NCBI RefSeq assembly: GCF_022539505.1
Contig: NC_061508.1
Span: 96,947,276-97,011,275 of the forward strand
Source of the DNA: Lolium rigidum
Taxonomy: Eukaryota > Streptophyta > Magnoliopsida > Poales > Poaceae
Length of the DNA: 64,000 nucleotides
Direction: 5' to 3'
Made by a program: the position numbers and the translations under genes. Shown piece after piece: positions 1-10,340 of the stretch; within the stretch, counting starts at the first letter, position 1, and each line of letters begins with the position of its first letter. Under the pieces are notes generated by a model. That model saw only the letters and a program-made list of their open reading frames with translations. It was not told where the DNA came from and did no database searches.

Positions 1-1361
1 GTGACATGATTGATATACATTGTATCCATTTGATTTTTTGTGGCATGATTGTTATACATTGTATGTATGCTACTATATAATTTTTATACAAAAAAGGCAA
101 TAACTTCTAGAGTGACATTTATAATTTGTGAGTGTACCTAGAGTAAACCACACCTCTGAGTACATGTATGTTCACGATGAAGCCGATATCCGATAACTTA
201 TACCTAGGTCTGAAGATACCATTTAACTAGTTATAATAAGACATGTACTCTTTTTTCTCCCTCTTCTAAGTCAGGAATCATCTTATAACTCCACTTTACA
301 TGCCCCCAACCATGAGAACTATTTAGATTTGGTCCTTTTGGCCTACCCAAATCCTTCATGATGACACAAGTATGATTACACAGACGTGTCAACCTAGTAA
401 AAAAAGGAACATGTTAAAATAAATTAATATGAGATAATTTAATAAAAAATACTGGTAATTTTTATAATCTTTTTGAAAAATGAGAAAATCGACAATATAG
501 ATAGAAACTAGAAAGCTCCAAGAAGCTAAAGAAGATCTCAATAAAGAGAAAATGAAATCTTTAAAATTTTGTCAAGTTATAAATGGCTTTGTAGGGTATA
601 TCTAAATAGTATTAGTTTTTAAATTTACTAGAACTTTGAGAACTTGTTGGAATTTTACTCTCTCTTTCTCTGGGTAACTACGATGTCACACATTGGCGAA
701 ATCAAGCCATATATAACAGTCTTTAGTGTGGTACTGCTGGCGAATGGGGACAAAATTGAAGAAGAGAAAATCCATGCTACGTGTTATTCGTTGGATATGA
801 CAAACGAAACATGTATGTTTGATTGTGCATTAGCATGGATGCTAAGATGGAGTTTTCTTTTTCGACAGCAACTGCTAAGATGGAGTTATTGGACGTGAGT
901 GGCGTGTTAATCTGTTTGTATTATCGTACCGGGCGTATCATGCAGACTCCACTAACTTAATGACCGTGAATGCATGCGTGCACTATCTGCAAACATGCTC
1001 ATCTACATATGCATGCACTTACAGTAATCTGTCCCTAATCGCGCTACCTATTTACTCCACGCATGCAATGCCAAGTTGGATGAATGTAGCGCACATATTT
1101 TTGGCCATACTATACGTATTTGGATGTTGACAATTCACTAGCTGTGACTATATAGGAGTACAGTGCATCCATGGTACTCCACTAATCGAGTCGTGCTAGC
1201 ACTAGCCCGCTAGAATGAGTTGATTAATCAGGACGCCCACGTGCTAAGTACATGTAGTATATGCGCATTGCCATAATTAATCTGATCTGATTACCTCCAC
1301 GGCTAGTCGACATGCACCTTGAGCTAAGTCTAACTTCAGTTCACCTCACCTCACCTCACTG
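1..1361. other. AT-rich intergenic DNA, no gene seen
   Basis: No supportable gene. The longest open frame here (644-898 +) has no recognisable domain, no plausible promoter and biased composition, so I treat it as chance. The last 400 bp probably include the distal promoter of the downstream peroxidase, but I see no element I can name with confidence. Confidence 0.5.
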
Positions 1362-1367
1362 TTAGTA

Positions 1368-1448
1368 CTTCCTCGGCTTCAAAATAGTTGTAAAAACATA
1401 TTTAGATAGTACATCTATTTTTGAGTAATTATTTTAAATCGGAGGAAG
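1368..1448. mobile_element. Stowaway-type MITE
   Basis: An 81-bp element begins CTTCCTCGG and ends GGAGGAAG, the inverted-repeat termini typical of Tc1/mariner-derived Stowaway MITEs, and is flanked by TA on both sides (1366-1367 and 1449-1450). The body (TCAAAATAGTTGT...) matches the usual grass Stowaway terminal consensus with a few changes. It lies about 280 bp upstream of the peroxidase TATA box. Confidence 0.75.
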
Positions 1449-1650
1449 TACTAAGTTGTCCAGTTGAGATGGTAAGCACTTGAGATTGAGTCATTGAAAT
1501 GCATGATGACTATCTCCATTGACTAAGTAGCAAGTAAGCAATGTAGTCATGATAAATCTAGTTTCATGCATGAGCATGATAGTGGCGGCCGGTCTCTCGT
1601 CTCTAGTGTGGTGATGTTGCTATGTTACATAAGCATCCACAACCTCTAGC

Positions 1651-1658
1651 TATAAATA
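1651..1658 (+). promoter_or_regulatory. TATA box of the peroxidase gene
   Basis: TATAAATA lies 140 bp before the peroxidase start codon, leaving a 5' UTR of roughly 100 nt. It is the only good TATA match in the 300 bp upstream. Confidence 0.65.
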
Positions 1659-1790
1659 CCAACACAACCGATGGAGCTCTCACTTCTCTTTATGCATGCA
1701 TGCAACAAGTCATCCACAACGAGCTTAGTAATTAAGTAGCTACTCCACGGTAAACCAACATAGATCGTCGACCCAAAATCATCAAGACGA

Positions 1791-2966
1791 ATGGGCAAGT
1801 CCATGCTGATGGACATCTCTAGTCGAGTTATCGCTCTAACACTGGCTGTGATGCTTGTTGCATCGGCGGCCAGCTGGGGTGGCGTTGCAGCACAAGGAGG
1901 AGGAAGAGGGTACGGGTACGGCGGTGGCGGTGGTGGTGGTGGTGGCGGGTACGGCGGTGGCGGAGGCGGTGGTGGGTACGGCGGCGGTGGTGGCGGGTAC
2001 GGCGGCGGTGGGTACGGTGGAGGTGGATACGGCAACGATTACGATCAGGGTCGGGGTCCGCAGGGGGGCGTGAGCCCGGGTGAGCTCATCATGGGGTACT
2101 ACTCCATGAGCTGCCCGTACGCGGAGGCGATCGTCCGCAACGTGGTGGGCGACGCCCTCCACCGAGACCCCACCCTCGCCGCCTCCCTCCTCCGCCTCCA
2201 CTTCCACGACTGCTTCGTCCGCGGCTGCGACGCTTCCGTGCTCCTAGACTCCACCGACGAGTCCAAGGCCGAGAAGGACGCCCTCACCAACAAGTCCCTC
2301 CGCGGCTTCGAGGTCATCGACGCCGTCAAGGAGGCCCTCGAGGCGCAGTGCCCCGGCGCCGTCTCCTGCGCCGACGTCCTCGCCCTCGCCGCAAGGGACT
2401 CCGTCTCCATGGCCGGCGGGCCCTACTACGACGTGCCCACGGGCAGGAAGGATGGCTCGCTCTCCATCGCCGCCGACACCTCCGCTCTCCCCGCCGCGAC
2501 ACTCACCGCCGACGAGCTCATCAACGTCTTCGTCGGCACGCACGGCTTCACCGTGCCGGAGCTCGTCGCGCTCTCCGGAGGGCACACGCTCGGCCAGGCC
2601 CACTGCGCCAACTTCAAGAACCGCCTCGTCGCCAACGCCGTCGACCCCACCTTAGCGCCCGACATGGCCGCGACGCTTGCCAGGACATGCAGGAGCGGCG
2701 GAGATGGCGCCACCGCCAAGCTTGATATGACGAGCAACGCCTTCGACACCGCGTACTTCAAGGGCTTGCAGAAGAGGCGGGGGCTGCTCTCTTCCGACCA
2801 GACGCTCATCACGGGGTCGCAGGAGACGGCCATGTACGTCAGCATGTTCGCCGACAACTCCGACATGTTCTTCGACACCTTCGTCCAGGGGATGGCCAAG
2901 ATGGGACAGCTGGACCTCAACCCCAACGGCGACGTCAGGATGAACTGCAGGGTCGTCAACAAGTAA
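1791..2966 (+). CDS. Secreted class III peroxidase with Gly/Tyr-rich N-terminal extension
   Basis: A 391-residue haem peroxidase of the plant secretory class (EC 1.11.1.7 type). Seen: a hydrophobic signal peptide (about residues 8-34), a Gly/Tyr-rich stretch (36-93) in which runs of 10, 8, 6, 4 and 4 glycines are separated by single tyrosines, then the peroxidase domain (about 98-391). Distal catalytic residues are Arg135 and His139 in RLHFHDCF. The proximal haem ligand is His265 in LSGGHTLG. The conserved cysteines (108, 141, 146, 187, 193, 272 and the C-terminal pair) are present. The gene is intronless, while the family commonly has up to three introns. Likely place and role, by family: cell wall or apoplast, H2O2-dependent oxidation of phenolics, lignin or wall proteins. 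The Gly-rich region resembles cell-wall glycine-rich proteins and could anchor or cross-link the enzyme through tyrosines (inference). The start ATG follows the TATA box by a normal distance. An AATAAA signal lies at 3135-3140. The frame is intact. Confidence 0.95.
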   Translation: MGKSMLMDISSRVIALTLAVMLVASAASWGGVAAQGGGRGYGYGGGGGGGGGGYGGGGGGGGYGGGGGGYGGGGYGGGGYGNDYDQGRGPQGGVSPGELIMGYYSMSCPYAEAIVRNVVGDALHRDPTLAASLLRLHFHDCFVRGCDASVLLDSTDESKAEKDALTNKSLRGFEVIDAVKEALEAQCPGAVSCADVLALAARDSVSMAGGPYYDVPTGRKDGSLSIAADTSALPAATLTADELINVFVGTHGFTVPELVALSGGHTLGQAHCANFKNRLVANAVDPTLAPDMAATLARTCRSGGDGATAKLDMTSNAFDTAYFKGLQKRRGLLSSDQTLITGSQETAMYVSMFADNSDMFFDTFVQGMAKMGQLDLNPNGDVRMNCRVVNK

Positions 2967-3215
2967 TTCTAGCCTGCAGCTAGTCCATGTCAAGACGTAC
3001 TCGTACACCGTATACAGTGTTTGTGCACAAGCACGACCAATAATAAGCCTGCACGTATACTTACTAGTGCTGCTATGCTAGCCCATGTATATGCATCATG
3101 TGCACTAGTCTTCCGTATGCAAATCAGCACGACTAATAAAACGGATTTGTGAAAGGAGGAGGGGTAGACTGGCTCTGAATATCACTAGTCAATTATAAAA
3201 TAAATTAATATATTA

Positions 3216-3297
3216 CTCCATCCATTTTATAATTCTTGTCATGATTTTAGTTCAAATTAAAATTAAAATCGCTACTGCAATTATGAAATGGAGGGAG
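3216..3297. mobile_element. Stowaway-type MITE
   Basis: An 82-bp element begins CTCCATCCATTTTATAATT and ends ATTATGAAATGGAGGGAG, with TA duplicated at 3214-3215 and 3298-3299. The termini are inverted repeats of the Stowaway type. It lies about 250 bp past the peroxidase stop codon. Confidence 0.8.
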
Positions 3298-3299
3298 TA

Positions 3300-4225
3300 T
3301 TAATGATCAATACAAAATACTACAAGTGATGCAAAATCAGAAGGAGGGGCAGACCAGTTCACGAGTATATAAAAAATCTTGATGTATATTATAAGCATGC
3401 AAAATACTTTATATTTTGAGATCTTTTACGGTACAATTTACTAGTCCTATGAACTAATAGTATTTTGGTTAATTTACATGGTAAGAAAATCATGACACAG
3501 ATTTAGGTGGATTATATTTGTTACCATCTAAGTGCAATTATGTCACGTTAGAAAATAATATCCCGATGCTACCTCCCAAGCATGCAGGTGACACAATTGA
3601 ACCATCACTATTTTTTTGTCCACTAGATTTTAACCGACTCACACCTAGCATCTAGACCATATTTTAGGTGCAAGGTTATTTCCTGTATTGAGCATCAGTT
3701 CAGCCAAAGATGCACAAATAATCTGCCGTTACGTTCGATTTTTTTTCACGCATGATTTTACTAGTACTGTTTTCAGTAAGCTGCAACCGAATTACTAAGC
3801 ATACCTGCTTCGAAAATTCGAGGAAATTTTATTTAAATTTTAGATAAATTATATTAAAATTAAAAATACCGAAATCCAAAATGTTTTCCGCAATTACCAA
3901 AATATTGGCAATTTTGGTGGATACAAAACTTTATCTCTATATCGAATATTTTTCATTTGTCCTAAGAGCATACGAGTCGCAGGCCCAATCTAACGTTGCC
4001 GGAGCACCGAAAATAAGTCGATGCCAACTCCACATTGTTTACTAGCAGGCGAGCCAGCTATATCATTGGTACAGAGCTGGACAACCTAATTTAATGTGAG
4101 CCAACTGTTTGTCAACTTTGATTAATGCGGACATATATGGTTTCCTAGGCGGTGGCATGAGATGCGTCCTGTCATTGGTCCGGCGTTCCTATGCGGTGGC
4201 ACGAATGCGCGTCGGCCTCGCGTAC
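3300..4225. other. AT-rich intergenic DNA, no gene seen
   Basis: No coding signal, tandem repeat or recognisable transposon terminus is visible. From about 3965 the base composition rises in GC as the promoter region of the disrupted gene at 4327 begins. Confidence 0.4.
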
Positions 4226-4326
4226 CTTGGCCATTTAAATACACTCCAACATGGCCATTCTCGCTCACATTCCCAAAACCCACAACCTCACCCACTCAAT
4301 CGGCGCAGACACTAGCGGGGCCGGCG

Positions 4327-4437
4327 ATGTCTAGGCGGTAATGGAAAACGCCATCCTAGTGGTGGCATGTCAGCAAACGTTTCGAAACTCAATTTGATGG
4401 TCGGCAAGGTGTGGCGCTCTACCACCACTAAGAGGGG
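4327..4437 (+). pseudogene. 5' piece of an unidentified gene split by the CACTA insertion
   Basis: After a TATA-like TTTAAATAC (4231) and a pyrimidine-rich leader there is an ATG at 4327 starting MSRR, followed by an apparent one-base insertion creating a stop. Skipping that base gives an open frame (NGKRHPSGG...KVWRSTTTKR) up to the CACTA insertion site. The same frame continues without change after the transposon at 15489 (YWRTWGTPPSVG...). I do not recognise the family. The leader and N-terminus look like a small intronless grass gene family, but this is an impression only. Confidence 0.5.
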
Positions 4438-4680
4438 CACTGGTGGAAAAACAGGCTTCCGGGAAGCCCCATAAGTCGCGAAGGTAAAGGAACCGCGACT
4501 AATGGCGTCTTTAGTCGCGGTTCGTGTGCCGAACCGCGACCAAAGGCCTGGGCCCAGGGCGCACGGTGGCCAGCTGGTGCACGTGGGGGCCTTTAGTCGC
4601 GGTTGGCCAGCCCAACCGCGACTAAATGTGCCCGAAGGCCTTTAGTCGCGGTTGGCCAGGCCAACCGGGACTAACGCCCC
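4438..4680 (+). repeat. CACTA left terminal inverted repeat and subterminal array
   Basis: The 14-bp terminal repeat CACTGGTGGAAAAA is followed by about six copies of TTTAGTCGCGGTT or its inverse AACCGCGACTAAA, often paired as short palindromes. By analogy with En/Spm, these subterminal repeats would be the binding sites of the TNPA-type protein. Confidence 0.85.
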
Positions 4681-4683
4681 TCC

Positions 4684-4692
4684 CCTATATAT
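4684..4692 (+). promoter_or_regulatory. TATA box of the CACTA transposase gene
   Basis: CTATATATA directly follows the subterminal array. A plausible 5' UTR intron runs from GTGAGT at 4751 to CAG at 5029-5031, placing the TNPD start codon immediately after the acceptor. Confidence 0.6.
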
Positions 4693-5031
4693 ACCCATCC
4701 AGCAGCCAACACTTAGCCATTTGGAGCCATTCTCTTCACAAACTTCACAAGTGAGTGTTAGGTTTGCTTTTGGTTCCTCTTATGCACATAAGGTGTTTGA
4801 TGAAATGCCCCAAGAGCATGAAACAAACATGATATGAAGTGTTGGAGCCACACTTGAGGTTTCTCATTTATTTTTTCCTCCTCGATCGCGGTTAGCAACT
4901 TGAACCTTTGATGTGTCATTGATAAAATATGCATGTGTGTGTAGTTCATTGTTTAATTTATATTGTTTGTAGCTAGTTAGTTTAACAAATGCATGATGGT
5001 TAATTATATATTTTATATTATAATAATGCAG

Positions 5032-8000
5032 ATGAATCGGCAATGGATGTACGGTAACCGACTCTCCGGCGAGTTCGAGTACGGGTTTGAAAGATTTCCT
5101 CGTAGTGGCCAATGCGAACAAGCAGGGGGTTTTGTTATCTGTCCATGTGTTAAGTGTAAGAATCAGAAGGGTTACTCTTCCTCAAGAGATGTTCACATGC
5201 ACCGCTTCGGCACGGTTTCATGCCAAGCTATAATTGTTGGACCAAGCATGGAGAAAGAGGGGTTATAATGGAAGATGATGAAGAAGGGGACGATTTCATC
5301 GATGAAAACTATCTTTCTCATTTCGGTGATACTTTCATGGAGGATGCTGAAGGTGAAGGGGAAGGTGAAGGGGAAGGTGAAGAAGAGGCACGTGATGATC
5401 CCGTTGATGATCTTGGTCGGACCATTGCTGATGCACGGAGACGCTGCGAAACTGAAAAGAGAGGGAGAATTTGGATCGCATGTTAGAGGATCACAGGAAG
5501 GCGCTGTACCCGGATGCGATGATGGTCTGAAAAAGCTGGGCTGCACTACTGGATTTGCTGAGATGGAAGGCACAGGCAGGTGTAGCTGACTCGGCATTTG
5601 AAAACTTGCTGAAAATGTTGAAGAATATGTTTCCAAAGAATAACGAGTTGCCCGCCACTACGTACGAAGCAAAGAAGGTTGTCCGCCCTCTAGGTTTAGA
5701 GGTTCCGAAGATACATGCATGCATCAACGACTGCATCCTCTACCGCGGTGAATACGAGAATTTGAATGAATGCCCGGTATGCACCGCATTGCGTTATAAG
5801 ATCGAGGCGATGACCCCGGTGACGATGTTGAGGGCCGAAACCCGGGAAGAGGGTTCCCGCCAAGGTGATGTGGTATGCTCCTATAATACCACGGTTGAAA
5901 CGTCCGTTCAGGAACAAAGAGCATGCCAAGTTGTTGCGATGGCACAAAGAGGACCGTAAGTCGGACGGGGAGTTGAGACACCCCGCAGATGGAACGCAAT
6001 GGAGAAAGATCGACGAGAGAGTTCAAAGATTTTGCAGACTGACGCAAGGAACATAAGATTTGGTCTAAGTACGGATGGCATGAATCCTTTTGGCGAGCGA
6101 GCTCCAGCCATAGCACCTGGCCCGTGACTCTATGCATCTACAACCTTCCTCCTTGGTTGTGCATGAAGCGGAAGTTCATTATGATGCCGGTGCTCATCCA
6201 AGGTCCGAAGCAACCCGGCAACGACATCGATGTGTACCTAAGGCCATTAGTTGATGAGCTTTTACAGCTGTGGGGCAGACCTGGTGTCCGTGTGTGGGAT
6301 GAGCACAAAGAAGAGGAATTTGACCTACGAGCGTTGCTTTTCGTAACCATCAACGATTGGCCTGCTCTTAGTAACCTTTCGGGACTGTCAAATAAAGGAT
6401 ACAATGCATGCACGCACTGCTTACATGAGACTGAAAGTGTACATTTGCCAAATTGTAAGAAGAACGTGTACCTTGGGCATCGTCGATTTCTTCCGAAAGG
6501 TCATCCAGAAAGAAAGAAAGGCAAGCATTACAACGGCAAGGCAGATCACCGGCCGAAGCCTGCGGAACACACTGGTGCTGAGGTATTTGATATGGTCAAG
6601 GGTTTGAAAGTCATCTTTGGAAAGGGTCCTGGCGGACAATCAGTTCCGAAGGGAGCTGACGGGCACGTAGCCATGTGGAAGAAGAAATCTATATTCGGGA
6701 GCTAGAATATTGGAAAGTCCTAGAAGTCCGCTCTGCAATCGACGTGATGCACGTTACGAAGAATATTTGCGTGAACATCCTAAGCTTCTTGGGCGTGTAT
6801 GGGAAGTCAAATGATACAAAGGAAGCACGGCAGGACCAGCAAAGTTTGAAAGACCCTGATGACCGGCATCCGGAACGGTTTCAAGGTCGTGCCGGCTACG
6901 CTCCGACCAAAGAAGAGAAGGTCATCTTTTTTGAATGCCTGAGCGAGTATGAAGGTCCCGTCAGGATTCTCGTCCAATATAAAGGGAATAATAAACATGG
7001 CGGAGAAAAAGTTCCAAAACCTGAAGTCTCACGACCGCCACGTGATTATGACGCAATTGCTTCCGATTGCTTTGAGGGGCTCCTGCCGGAAAATGTTCGA
7101 GTAGCCATTGTGAAGCTATGTGCATTCCTCAATGCAATCTCTCGGAAGGTAATCAATCCAGAAGTTCTACCACGGTTACGGAACGATGTGATCCAATGTC
7201 TTGTCGAGTTTCGAGTTGGTGTTCCCGCCATCCTTCTTCAATATTATGACGCACCTCCTGGTTCACCTAGTCGATGAGATTTCCATTCTCGGTCCTGTAT
7301 TTCTACACAATATGTTCCCCTTCGAGAGGTTCATGGGAGTATTAAAGAAATATGTTCGTAACCGTGCTAGGCCAGAAGGAAGCATCGCCAAGGGCTATGG
7401 AAATGAGGAGGTAATTGAGTTTTGTGTTGACTTTGTTCCCGACCTTAAGCCGATTGGTCTTCCTCAATCGCGGCACGAGGGGAGACTAAGTGGAAAAGGC
7501 ACGATCGGAAGGAAATCAATGATATGTATGGACGGCCATTCTCCGACCGAAGCACACCACACGGTTCCGACCAATTCCAGCTTGGTGGCTCCGTACTTTG
7601 AGAAACACAAGAATATTTTACGCTCGGACAACCCCGGGAAGCCTCGAATCCTGGATTAGGAAGGCCCACATGGAGACTTTCGGCGGTTGGTTGAGAAAAC
7701 ATTTAATGAGTGACAATAAGGTTGTAGATCAGCTTGTACATGTTGGCCAAGACACCATCTTCGACTATAACGACTTTCCAAGGGTACGAGATAAATGGGA
7801 ATACATTTTACACGATCGCCCAAGATAAAAAGAGCACCAACCAAAACAGTGGTGTCCGCTTTGATGCAGACAACCGAGAATGGGCAAAAGGTCACATATT
7901 ATGGTTACATAGAGGAGATATGGGAACTTGACTATGGACCCTCCTTTAGGGTCCCTTTGTTCCGGTGCAAATGGTTCAAGCTAACAGGAGGTGGGGTAAA

Positions 8001-8371
8001 GGTGGACCAGCAATACGGAATGACAATGGTGGATTTCAACAATCTTGGTTACCTTGACGAACCATTCGTCCTAGCGAAAGATGTCGCTCAGGTTTTCTAT
8101 GTGAAGGACATGAGTAGCAAACCGAGGAAACGGAAAGATAAGAAAACGATCGGTACATCATGCGATGATCCAAAGCGCCACATTGTTCTTTCGGGGAAAA
8201 GAAACATCGTGGGAGTGGAGGACAAGACGGACATGTCGAGAAGATTATAATATGTTTGCTGAAATTCCGCCCTTCAAAGTGAACACCGACCCAAGCATTA
8301 AGTTAAATGATGAGGATGCTCCATGGATACGGCACAATCGTAAGCAAGCGGGGACACAAGGGAAGAAATGA
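5032..8371 (+). pseudogene. TNPD/TNP2-like CACTA transposase, many frameshifts
   Basis: Successive reading-frame pieces, in order, show the domains of a plant TNPD protein. The transposase-associated N-terminal domain starts MNRQWMYGNR (5032-5270) and has a CPCVKCKNQKGYSS motif. An acidic Glu/Gly linker follows (5340-5395). The Transposase_21-type core spans about 5860-6700 and includes NDIDVYLRPLVDEL and TINDWPALSNLSG. A DUF4218-type block (about 7080-7560) has HNMFPFERFMG, and a DUF4216-type block (about 7890-8110) has YYGYIEEIWELDYGPSF. A basic Lys/Arg tail precedes the stop. The frame changes roughly ten times (for example near 5270, 5480, 5560, 5880, 6690, 7210, 7640, 7790 and 8200), so the copy is dead as written. 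Family role: binds and cuts transposon ends. Order and content are right for a full-length TNPD. Confidence 0.9.
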
Positions 8372-8490
8372 TGTGTAATAATTTATTATTGTACCAAACT
8401 TTGTTGAATGAATCATGTGAATTATATTACCCGTGATGTGTTTGGTGTCCATTTTCGAATGATTCAATTGACTCGAGATAGCACCGATGA

Positions 8491-8637
8491 TACATGAAAT
8501 TTGGAGTGACTAAGTCATACTCCTGCATACATGAAATTTGGAGTGACTAAGTCATACTCCTGCATACGGAAATTTGGAGTGACTAAGTCATACTCCTGCA
8601 TACATGAAATTTGGAGTAATTTAGTCATACTCCTGCC
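8491..8637. repeat. 37-bp tandem repeat, four copies
   Basis: Units starting TACATGAAATTTGGAGTGAC lie at 8491, 8528, 8565 and 8601, each containing the short palindrome GACTAAGTC. The last copy is diverged and runs into the stop of the minus-strand gene, so the array lies between two converging transcription units and may cover both 3' ends. Confidence 0.85.
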
Positions 8638-9189
8638 TAGGCGTATAATATGCATACTCGTAGTCTTCATAGCCGCCGCCGTTGTACTGGTAGTCGTCGC
8701 CTTCTAAGTTGCCGGCGTCGTCGTCGCTGCTGCTGTCGTCGCTGTCGTCGGGCGGCGCTCGTGGCTCGAGCCGAGGGTAGCGCGGGCGGGGGATATCGCC
8801 GGCCGTGATGTAGTCCATGACGCTCGCGGAGTCCGGCCGTACCACCATAGCCGACGGCCGGCCTCGTGGAAGTTTCCGGGAGGCGGACCGTCCTCCTCAT
8901 ACCCGGCGAGCGCCCTCTCACGCCGATTGATGAAGAAGGCGTCCCAAGTATGCTGGTTATCGGGATGCCGGCGGGGATTCATCCGCTGCTCCGGCGTGAG
9001 GTCGAGGTAGTAGTGGTTCGTGATGGCCGCCCGGCGCGCGGTACTCGAGGGACGGGAGGGACCGGCACGCCGCCGGCCGCTTAGGCTCCGGCCCGGCGAG
9101 GGACGCGGTAGCCCGGAGGGCAAGGGTAGTTCGAGGCGCAAAGCTCCTCCACCTCGTTGGTAGGTTAGAGTGGGTGCGGTGGAAGCCAT
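8621..9189 (-). pseudogene. Small acidic minus-strand gene inside the CACTA element
   Basis: The start ATG at 9189 (MASTAPTLTYQR...) is followed by a conserved-looking centre with YLDLTPEQRMNPRRHPDN, INRRERALAGYEEDGPPP and EAGRRLWW, then a shift to another frame near 8850 (SVMDYITAGDIPRPRYPRL) and a tail rich in Asp, Ser, Gly and Tyr that stops at 8621. The frameshift makes this copy defective. A TATA-like ACATATAGG (minus, about 9250) and a short leader precede the ATG. I recall similar unnamed proteins from grass CACTA elements, but the function is unknown. It sits between the two transposase genes, converging on TNPD and diverging from the internal promoter. Confidence 0.65.
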
Positions 9190-9292
9190 GAGAGAGTGAT
9201 GAGAGATTGTAGAGATGTGATAATGCTGGCCAAGCCGGGCTACCTATATGTAGTGACAAATGGCGGGAAAAATGGGAGCGGGAAGACAGGGA

Positions 9293-9415
9293 GGCGGGAA
9301 GAAAGAGGCGGGAAGAAAGTGGCGGGAAGAAAGAGGCGGGAAGAAAGTGGCGGGAAGAAAGTGGCGGGAAGAAAGTGGCGGGAAGAAAGAGGCGGGAAGA
9401 AAGTGGCGGGAAGAA
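9293..9415. repeat. 14-bp purine-rich tandem repeat
   Basis: About nine copies of GCGGGAAGAAAGWG, alternating mainly between AG and TG at the end of the unit. The array lies just upstream of the minus-strand gene and next to the 61-bp array. Confidence 0.9.
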
Positions 9416-9745
9416 TTTTTCTGATTTTTTTGATATATTATTTGTATTTTTAAGAATTTAAATTGAATTAGTTTAATTTTTCTGATTTTTTTGATATATT
9501 ATTTGTATTTTTAAGAATTTGAATTGAATTAGTTTAATTTTTCTGATTTTTTTGATATATTATTTGTATTTTTAAGAATTTGAATTGAATTAGTTTAATT
9601 TTTATGATTTTTTTGATATATTATTTGTATTTTTAAGAATTTGAATTGAATTAGTTTTATTTTTCTGATTTTTTTGATATATTATTTGTATTTTTAAGAA
9701 TTTGAATTGTATTAGTTTTATTTTTCTGATTTTTTTGATATTTTG
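9416..9745. repeat. 61-bp AT-rich tandem repeat, about five copies
   Basis: The unit carries CTGATTTTTTTGATATATTA followed by TTTGTATTTTTAAGAATTTG. Copies start at about 9421, 9482, 9543, 9604, 9665 and a partial at 9726. The period is 61 bp with few mismatches, so expansion was recent. Confidence 0.9.
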
Positions 9746-9771
9746 AAAAAGAAAAGTATTTTCAAAAATAC

Positions 9772-9929
9772 CTTTAGTCGCGGTTGGCCAAGCCAACCGC
9801 GACTAAAGGTCGTTGCGCGCGAGAACTGAAAAACCCGCCGAAATAACCTTTAGTCGCGGTTGGGGAGGCGACCCGCGACTAAAGGTTACCCTTTAGTCGC
9901 GGGTCGCCTCCCCAACCGCGACTAAAGGG
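9772..9929. repeat. Internal subterminal-type array with a perfect 39-bp hairpin
   Basis: Six copies of the TTTAGTCGCGG motif, in alternating orientation, lie in the middle of the CACTA element. Positions 9847-9885 and 9889-9927 are perfect inverted repeats of 39 nt separated by TTA. A smaller palindrome lies at 9775-9807. The same motif otherwise marks the two transposon ends. The array abuts a TATA box, so it probably forms the upstream part of the promoter for the second plus-strand gene. Confidence 0.9.
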
Positions 9930-9936
9930 AGGGGGC

Positions 9937-9944
9937 TATAAATA
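9937..9944 (+). promoter_or_regulatory. Internal CACTA promoter (TATA box) for the TNPA/Ulp1 gene
   Basis: CTATAAAT follows the hairpin array by about 8 bp and is followed by a pyrimidine-rich start region. The layout (motif array, TATA, leader, intron, ATG) copies that of the left-end promoter. Confidence 0.6.
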
Positions 9945-9959
9945 ATCGCGCCCGAACCG

Positions 9960-10340
9960 TCGCCTCCATTCTCGTCTTCTCCGTGCGATTTCTCTGCCAG
10001 ACGCCGTCGCCTCCATCCGCCGATCGACGCCGCCGCCCCGCCCCGCCGCCAACGACGACGCCGCCGCGCCGCCCCGCCGCCCTCTTCTCGCGCCGTCGAC
10101 GCCCTCTTCTCGCGCCGACGACGCCATCTCCCCGTATGTCGCCGCGCCGCCCGCCCCTACCGTATTCTGTCGCGCGCGCGCGGCCGCCGGCGCCGTGTCT
10201 TCCCCACCGCCGCCAGGCGCCGCCCTACGCGCCTCCGCACGCGCCGCCGTGCCGCCAGACGCGCCGCCGCCGCCCGCACGCACGCGCCAGACGCCGCCCG
10301 CACGCCCGCCGCCCGTGTCGTCTACACCAGAGAGGGAGAG
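9960..10340 (+). other. Very GC-rich leader of the second CACTA transcript
   Basis: CG- and CCG-rich DNA gives long open frames in several phases (Pro/Arg-rich) without domain content. I read it as untranslated leader, probably followed by a 5' UTR intron that ends at the CAG at 11092-11094. The donor site is not certain. Confidence 0.4.

Noticed and set aside
644..898. 84-codon open frame
   Set aside because: No domain, no promoter, AT-rich surroundings; length is within chance expectation.
1646..2035. Proline-rich open frame on the minus strand
   Set aside because: It is the complement of the peroxidase Gly-rich repeat and exists only because GGN codons read as CCN. The plus-strand frame has signal peptide, catalytic residues and promoter.
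8491..8637. Regular repeats that could suggest a CRISPR array
   Set aside because: Units are directly adjacent with no spacers, in a plant transposon. The same holds for the 61-bp and 31-bp arrays.
9772..9929. Possible end-to-end junction of two separate CACTA elements
   Set aside because: No CACTGGTGGAAAAA terminus or GGG-type duplication occurs here, and the array is followed by a TATA box and the second gene, so it is an internal promoter.
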